34,417 bases of DNA. It comes from a bacterium. Lineage in GTDB: Bacteria > Zhuqueibacterota > QNDG01 > DSAB01. The stretch spans positions 1 to 34,417 of the forward strand of contig JAFGDT010000122.1 in assembly GCA_016931965.1 (NCBI GenBank), read 5' to 3'. The translations under genes were made by a program, and so were the position numbers. Below, piece after piece: positions 30,746-34,417 of this stretch. Below the pieces are notes generated by a model that was given only the letters and a program-made list of their open reading frames with translations, ran no database searches and was not told the DNA's origin. The number at the start of each line of letters is the position of its first letter. Position 1 is the stretch's first letter.

Positions 30746-31243
30746 TTGCCCTATTATGACATCATCAAAATTATTAAATGTTCTACTTACTATTAGGAAA
30801 ATCAGCTTTCTTGTTTCAACAAAATGCCCAGCTTCCAGACGGCACAGATATATGCCGCTTGGAAAATCTTCTGCATGCCACTCAACCTCATATTCACCCG
30901 GAGCCTTTCCCTCACTGACAATGGATTCGACTTCCATCCCGCGTTCATTATAGATTTTCAGCGCTACAAAACTCTGTTTTGGAATGCCGTAGCGAATATG
31001 AGTGGACGGATTAAACAGATCGGGATAATTTTGAGACAAAGAAAATTGAAATGGCACTTTCCCATCTTCTGAATCAGACACAAGGGTTGTTATGTTTTTA
31101 ATTAAAATTTCTTTAGAATTACTTGTTCCTCCATAATCCGCTATTATGGTGCATGGTTGATTGGAACCCACTTCACTTGTGGTTAACTGACCACTTGAGC
31201 TAATAGATGCATAGGATGAAAAAACCCTCCAGCATGCAATCTG
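30731..31243 (-). pseudogene. 3' remnant of an exported protein with Ig-like and T9SS/FlgD-like sorting domain
   Basis: The frame is open from 31243 (TAA just upstream) without a credible start; the nominal start at 31171 is a GTG inside a domain. First part: SISSSGQLTTSEVGSNQPCT then IIADYGGTSNSKEILIKN, resembling the end of a Big2-type Ig domain. Second part: FSLSQNYPDLFNPSTHIRYG, VALKIYNERGMEVESIV, PSGIYLCRLEAG and TRKLIFL, a C-terminal sorting domain (the NYPNPFNPST type) that sends proteins through the type 9 secretion system. Beyond KLIFL it carries an unusual 22-residue tail. It is a truncated gene, since no N-terminal signal or main domain precedes it. Confidence 0.72.
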
Positions 31244-31474
31244 TTAATTTCAAGAAAAAACTGGGCACCCTGGATTGATTTAGCAGTAATTTTATTTAAT
31301 CCATTTTACAATAAAATAGAATTTGATTAGTGAACAATCTACCATAATTTTCTTTCCGCATCGGGATTTTGATTTCCTGGTATCTTATGTGTCTAAAAGT
31401 ACGTGTAAGGTATGAATTGAAAATTAATAAAATCGACGAGCGATAAAAAGGTTCATTCAAAAAATGAGCTTGAA

Positions 31475-32275
31475 TTAGTCATTTCTCAATCCACGTTTAA
31501 AAGCTGTGACAAGATTGATAATTTCGTCAGTCTTTTGTGATGTAAGCCTGGCTGATTCCAACACGTAAGTCGATTCCGGATCCAAAAATATATCAAAAAA
31601 CGGTTTCATGTTTTTTTGATCATCTGCTGAAAGAAGATTCCGTAAATCGCAGCCCAATAAATAAGCGCCTGCTGTATCATAGTCTAAATTCTTCTCAGCA
31701 GACACATCGAACCGTTTTTCACTAATTTCTATTTCCTCATAATGAATCAGTATATAAAATAAATCCTCCAGGTCTTTTGTCTCTTTACGGTCGTAATAAG
31801 ATTGTATTTTTAGAAAAACAACAAGGGGTAACGGGGTAAAAGCAACGGTATGGCCTTTCTCAATTGGGACATACTCTTTCATCTCGAACAGCTTGTCGAA
31901 TCCTCGTACGTTCATTTTAAAATCAGATTTCGGCCAAATTAACATGTCGTTTTTGACCATCTTGCGGCCGAAGGGAATAATATCGACAGGTGTCTCATTA
32001 AAAAAGAGACGATGTTCCGGTGCATGTTTCTTTTCTTCAAATCCATTTTCAAGCATGTCTTTTTTTAATCGTTTGTATTCATCCCAACTATTTATTTTAA
32101 TAACGCAATCGACATCACGGGTCACAAGGCTGCCATAAGAAGTTTGATTTTTTTTCTTCATATCAATAAGAACAGCCAAGACCAGTGCTCCCACGATGAC
32201 AAATGGAATATCCCTCTCTTCAAAGAAATCCGAGATTTTTAACATAACATTTTTAAGATCACGATCAAGCTTCAT
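31475..32275 (-). CDS. AbiEii-like nucleotidyltransferase (type IV toxin candidate)
   Basis: A 266-aa protein with a minimal nucleotidyltransferase fold: ERDIPFVIVGALVLAVLI near residue 20 in the place of the glycine motif, then SLVTRDVDCVIKIN with the DxD pair near residue 55, and VDIIPFGRK near residue 98 as the third acidic strand. FLKIQSYYDRKETKDLEDLF fits the AbiEii family, whose members modify nucleotides or tRNA and arrest growth. It overlaps the upstream partner by 11 bases, and the pair resembles AbiEi/AbiEii type IV modules. Toxicity itself is inferred from the pairing. The roughly 230 bases downstream (31244-31474) hold no gene. Confidence 0.75.
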   Translation of the reverse strand: MKLDRDLKNVMLKISDFFEERDIPFVIVGALVLAVLIDMKKKNQTSYGSLVTRDVDCVIKINSWDEYKRLKKDMLENGFEEKKHAPEHRLFFNETPVDIIPFGRKMVKNDMLIWPKSDFKMNVRGFDKLFEMKEYVPIEKGHTVAFTPLPLVVFLKIQSYYDRKETKDLEDLFYILIHYEEIEISEKRFDVSAEKNLDYDTAGAYLLGCDLRNLLSADDQKNMKPFFDIFLDPESTYVLESARLTSQKTDEIINLVTAFKRGLRND

Positions 32276-33317
32276 CGATTACCTTTCTCAAATAGGCATT
32301 GTATATCATTTCGGCTGTTTCTCTGGCCCGGTTTCCGCCCTGGTGTAGTAATTCTGAGTAAATAAACAGCGGATGAACCACAGGAAACGTTGTGCTGTCC
32401 CTGTAAATGATCCATGGAGAGAATAAATTGAATAGTGTTATATTGGTTTCTTTTGCAGCCATGAGTTTTAGTATGGTTTTCACATTGTTAAATAAGTCAG
32501 GTTTGACGAAAATTTCTGTAGTGGGACCACGATAGTGATGGATCAATAAATCTGCTCCCAAACCGCCACCCATTGCGAAACCATCCTGTTTTTGTTTTTG
32601 AATTTTGTTCAACTGCCGGGTGATTTCTTTTTCTATAGAAGGGGCTATTTTATAGGAGCCCAAGACAAGTTTAGGTCTAAGCCGGTCATCATAATGTCCT
32701 AGCCATTTTTCAAAAAGTGTTTTTTTGTCACGAAATGTCTGCTGACCTGTTTTATTTTTAAGTATAAAATCCTTTTGTTCTAATTCTTTCATTGCAGCTT
32801 GTGTTTGCCCGTAAGAAATGGATGACAGACTTTGAAGTGTGCGGAGCGGCGTATTCAATTTTTCAGGATAGGCAAGAAGAATGAAGAGGAGCTTCAAGCC
32901 AGTCGGCTGAAAAAGTGTGCTCATTTTTTTTTCTGTGGGGTGTTCCTTTCTTAAACCTTGAACATCCAGGTAAATGTATTTATTCACATTGATGTAGGTA
33001 TTCCCTTGGCAATCGATGTAATGAATACCATTCTGTTTCAATTCTTTAGCTATGGATGGATTGATGTATTCTGACATCAGCATTAAGGGCAGATTTAGTT
33101 TATTTTTCATCATTGCAAGATGATGAGGTAATGGTCGCTTTAATATGCCCTTGATTTCAACTGCAAATTGGATGTTACCTCTATCTGTTACAATATCCAG
33201 TAGCACGTCAAAACCCATGGTTTTCGCATCTAATGATTTATTTTTTTTTACGTGTTTAATTGGCGGTAGCTGGCTGAGCATTTCAGTGCAGGTAATAAAT
33301 ATATTTTTGTCAAACAT
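32265..33317 (-). CDS. AbiEi-like antitoxin with winged helix and nuclease-like N terminus
   Basis: A 350-aa protein, first gene of the pair. About residues 30-125 (FDVLLDIVTDRGNIQFAVEI, KG..., then NGIHYIDCQGNTYINVNKYI) look like a restriction-endonuclease-like fold of the kind seen in some AbiEi-type proteins. A possible D-ExK signature is present, but activity is unproven. About residues 135-190 form a winged helix (LLFILLAYPEKLNTPLRTLQ, YGQTQAAMKELEQKDFIL) that may bind the palindromes upstream. The C-terminal part has LRPKLVLGSYK and MGGGLGADLLIHHYRGPTTE, typical of AbiEi-family antitoxins. AAAGGG precedes the start. It probably represses its own operon and neutralises the transferase. 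Confidence 0.75.
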   Translation of the reverse strand: MFDKNIFITCTEMLSQLPPIKHVKKNKSLDAKTMGFDVLLDIVTDRGNIQFAVEIKGILKRPLPHHLAMMKNKLNLPLMLMSEYINPSIAKELKQNGIHYIDCQGNTYINVNKYIYLDVQGLRKEHPTEKKMSTLFQPTGLKLLFILLAYPEKLNTPLRTLQSLSSISYGQTQAAMKELEQKDFILKNKTGQQTFRDKKTLFEKWLGHYDDRLRPKLVLGSYKIAPSIEKEITRQLNKIQKQKQDGFAMGGGLGADLLIHHYRGPTTEIFVKPDLFNNVKTILKLMAAKETNITLFNLFSPWIIYRDSTTFPVVHPLFIYSELLHQGGNRARETAEMIYNAYLRKVIDEA

Positions 33318-33335
33318 GGATTTTGCCCTTTCTTA

Positions 33336-33388
33336 TGATCGGTATTTACATATGATCGATCTGATCGATCATGATAATATACCGATCA
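33336..33388 (-). promoter_or_regulatory. Nested palindromic operator upstream of the AbiEi/AbiEii-like pair
   Basis: Outer arms TGATCGGTAT (33336-33345) and ATACCGATCA (33379-33388) enclose an inner perfect palindrome ATGATCGATC-T-GATCGATCAT (33352-33372). GATCG recurs in all four arms. It lies 19-71 bases before the start codon, the usual place for autoregulation of a toxin-antitoxin operon. Confidence 0.7.
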
Positions 33389-33553
33389 GTTTAATGAATG
33401 TCAAGAAAAAAATACATTTCATAAAATGAAAAATACGATTCTAATATGTTTCGTATTTTTATGCTGATTTAAGTATATTTTGTTTTACCAAATTTCAATC
33501 GAAGGTAGAGTATATCTTTTTCAGTATTAAAAAGGTGATAATTTTGGAAGGGT

Positions 33554-33580
33554 AAAAAAATGGCCCCGAAAAGACGGGGC
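33554..33580 (-). terminator. Rho-independent terminator after the tRNA-Phe fragment
   Basis: On the minus strand GCCCCG, loop TCTTTT, CGGGGC, then CA and seven T. It points away from the tRNA fragment at 33600-33642 and is best read as the original terminator of that tRNA gene. Confidence 0.75.
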
Positions 33581-33599
33581 TAAAGTCTTGTTTCTATTG

Positions 33600-33642
33600 T
33601 GGCGCCTCCCAGAATCGAACTGGGGACACACGGATTTTCAGT
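33600..33642 (-). other. 3' part of a tRNA-Phe(GAA) gene: probable attachment site (attR-like)
   Basis: On the minus strand this reads ACTGAAAATCCG (anticodon loop CTGAAAA with GAA, and the stem 3' side), a variable loop, T arm CCCAG-TTCGATT-CTGGG, acceptor 3' strand AGGCGCC and discriminator A, without an encoded CCA. The D arm and the 5' acceptor half are absent; AT-rich unrelated DNA is there instead. Integrases of the tyrosine family often use exactly this anticodon-to-3'-end segment, leaving such a copy at the far end of the element. The element should then lie to the right of 33642. Confidence 0.72.
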
Positions 33643-33706
33643 AATTTTATTAGTCTTTTAAAAATAATTACTTATAGCTATTAGTAATTGTTTAATAAAC
33701 AGTTAT

Positions 33707-33748
33707 GTTTGTATCTGTTTTTATCCTTTTATTTCTGTTTGTATCTGT
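33707..33748. repeat. Direct repeats next to the attachment site (arm-site-like)
   Basis: GTTTGTATCTGT occurs at 33707-33718 and 33737-33748, 30 bases apart, and GGCAC is repeated 11 bases apart at 33763 and 33774. Repeats of this size beside an att core recall integrase arm-binding sites. Confidence 0.4.
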
Positions 33749-34246
33749 CTATATCAAATTAAGGCACGTGTAAGGCACAAAAAATTTAAGTGCATTTAAA
33801 TGATAATTTTTTGCAGCAGAAATAATCTTTTACAAGATTTTCAAGTATAGTAATTAATTCATGATTAAAATTAGGACGGGGAATGATTTCATTCTTTTTA
33901 CTTGATTATATGAGAAATATTTATTATACTTTAAATATTCTTTTATTCTAATTAAAAATCAATTTGAAATGTTGCGAAAATGAAGCACATATCAGCATAT
34001 ATCAATTATTGAGTAGTGCAATTGTGAATGTGCTTTTTTATATTGTATTTATGTAGCACAAAAAGGTTTGATATTTCAGTAAATAAAAAAGTGAAAAATT
34101 GGCTGGTTCCATGAAAATAGGGGAATATTAAAAGCATTGGAAAATTGAGAAGTATGGTTTGGAATATACTAAAAAATGAACTGAAGGAGATTGATGGGCT
34201 GGTGGAGGGGGTTTTGAAATAGTTTAATCATTTTGAAAGTTAATAA
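33749..34246. other. AT-rich stretch without a supported gene
   Basis: Very AT-rich DNA on the element side of the attachment site. A short open frame (34154-34222) reads MVWNILKNELKEIDGLVEGV and ends at TAG. It may be the tail of a lost gene but is too short to call. Nothing else is recognisable. Confidence 0.5.
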
Positions 34247-34417
34247 ATGAGCTATAAAGAAAACAAATATATTAAACAGGTACCAAATCTTGATATTAAA
34301 ATCTGGAGATATATGAGTTTTATTAAATTTGTTTCAATTTTAGAAAAGAACGCATTGTTTTTCCCAAAACTATCTATTTTACTTGATAAGCATGAAGGTA
34401 GAGTAAATCAGAAAACA
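34247..34417 (+). CDS. DUF2971-like protein, cut by the window end
   Basis: The first 57 codons of a gene that leaves the window. After MSYKENKYIKQVPNLDI it reads KIWRYMSFIKFVSILEKNAL and FFPKLSILLDKHEGRV. This has the pattern of the DUF2971 N terminus, in which a W/YRYM-F-KF-xxL segment is followed by a hydrophobic strand and D...EG. DUF2971 proteins are often found on mobile elements and in defence-rich regions, and their function is unknown. The frame has no stop to the end. The ribosome site is weak (GAAAG). Confidence 0.5.
   Translation, partial: MSYKENKYIKQVPNLDIKIWRYMSFIKFVSILEKNALFFPKLSILLDKHEGRVNQKT

Noticed and set aside
33336..33388. CRISPR or phage-type repeat
   Set aside because: The inverted, concentric arrangement without spacers is an operator design, not an array. 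No CRISPR array is present in the window.
33600..33642. Complete tRNA gene
   Set aside because: The D arm and the 5' acceptor half are missing to the right, where the sequence is AT-rich and cannot pair.
31401..33775. ACGTGTAAGG at 31401 and 33766 as repeats flanking the toxin-antitoxin pair
   Set aside because: Only 10 bases match, with no further extension; this could be chance, and the tRNA-fragment geometry places the element to the right.

Overview
The window looks like a chromosomal piece of an uncultured bacterium, probably of the FCB superphylum (Calditrichota / Marinimicrobia / KSB1-like lineages). The reasons are several: transmembrane Ser/Thr kinases with TolB/PD40 beta-propellers, a GWxTD-domain TPR protein, a remnant of a type 9 secretion (T9SS)/FlgD-like C-terminal sorting domain, carboxypeptidase-regulatory-like exported proteins, and an anaerobe-style Mbx/Mrp respiratory complex next to Rex. 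This placement is inferred from gene families; no rRNA or marker gene is present.

Positions 1-6510 (plus strand): a REP-associated tyrosine transposase (RAYT) overlaps a large kinase gene by 4 bases. A frameshifted kinase 5' remnant follows, then a small palindrome-bounded element holding a shrunken DUF559 nuclease-like gene, then a second intact kinase. GC-rich palindromes sit in frame inside the RAYT and inside the first kinase, so this segment looks shaped by palindromic mobile sequences. Positions 6535-16325 (plus): exported or surface proteins, namely a YVTN-propeller/phosphoesterase, a prolyl oligopeptidase preceded by a strongly structured untranslated region, a TPR-GWxTD protein and two tandem carboxypeptidase-regulatory-like paralogues. 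A third decayed kinase follows.

Positions 16709-28960 (minus): a CBS-domain protein, a decayed C-terminal gene fragment, and a tightly packed 13-gene operon. Its order (MrpE, F, G, DUF4040, MnhB, MrpC, MrpD, NuoL-like, NuoH, NuoB, NuoC, NuoD, NuoI-like) matches the archaeal mbxABCDFGHH'MJKLN order as I remember it. The last subunit is a fusion of the NuoI/MbxN ferredoxin module with a GltD/NfnL-type FAD/NAD(P) flavoprotein. The NuoD-like subunit lacks the [NiFe] cysteine pairs, so this is not a hydrogenase. The likely role is an ion-translocating ferredoxin:NAD(P)-type oxidoreductase. rex is the first gene, with a sigma70-type promoter and a near-consensus Rex operator in front of it, so redox (NADH/NAD+) control of the whole set is likely.

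Positions 29391-34417: a Leu/Phe-type amino-acid dehydrogenase (plus), which would produce NADH; a truncated secretion-signal gene (minus); and a type IV AbiEii/AbiEi-like toxin-antitoxin pair (minus) with a nested palindromic operator. Beyond these lie a rho-independent terminator and the 3' part of a tRNA-Phe(GAA) gene without its 5' half. That geometry marks an attachment site whose integrated element lies to the right, where the DNA is AT-rich, carries arm-site-like direct repeats, and contains the start of a DUF2971-like gene that runs off the window.
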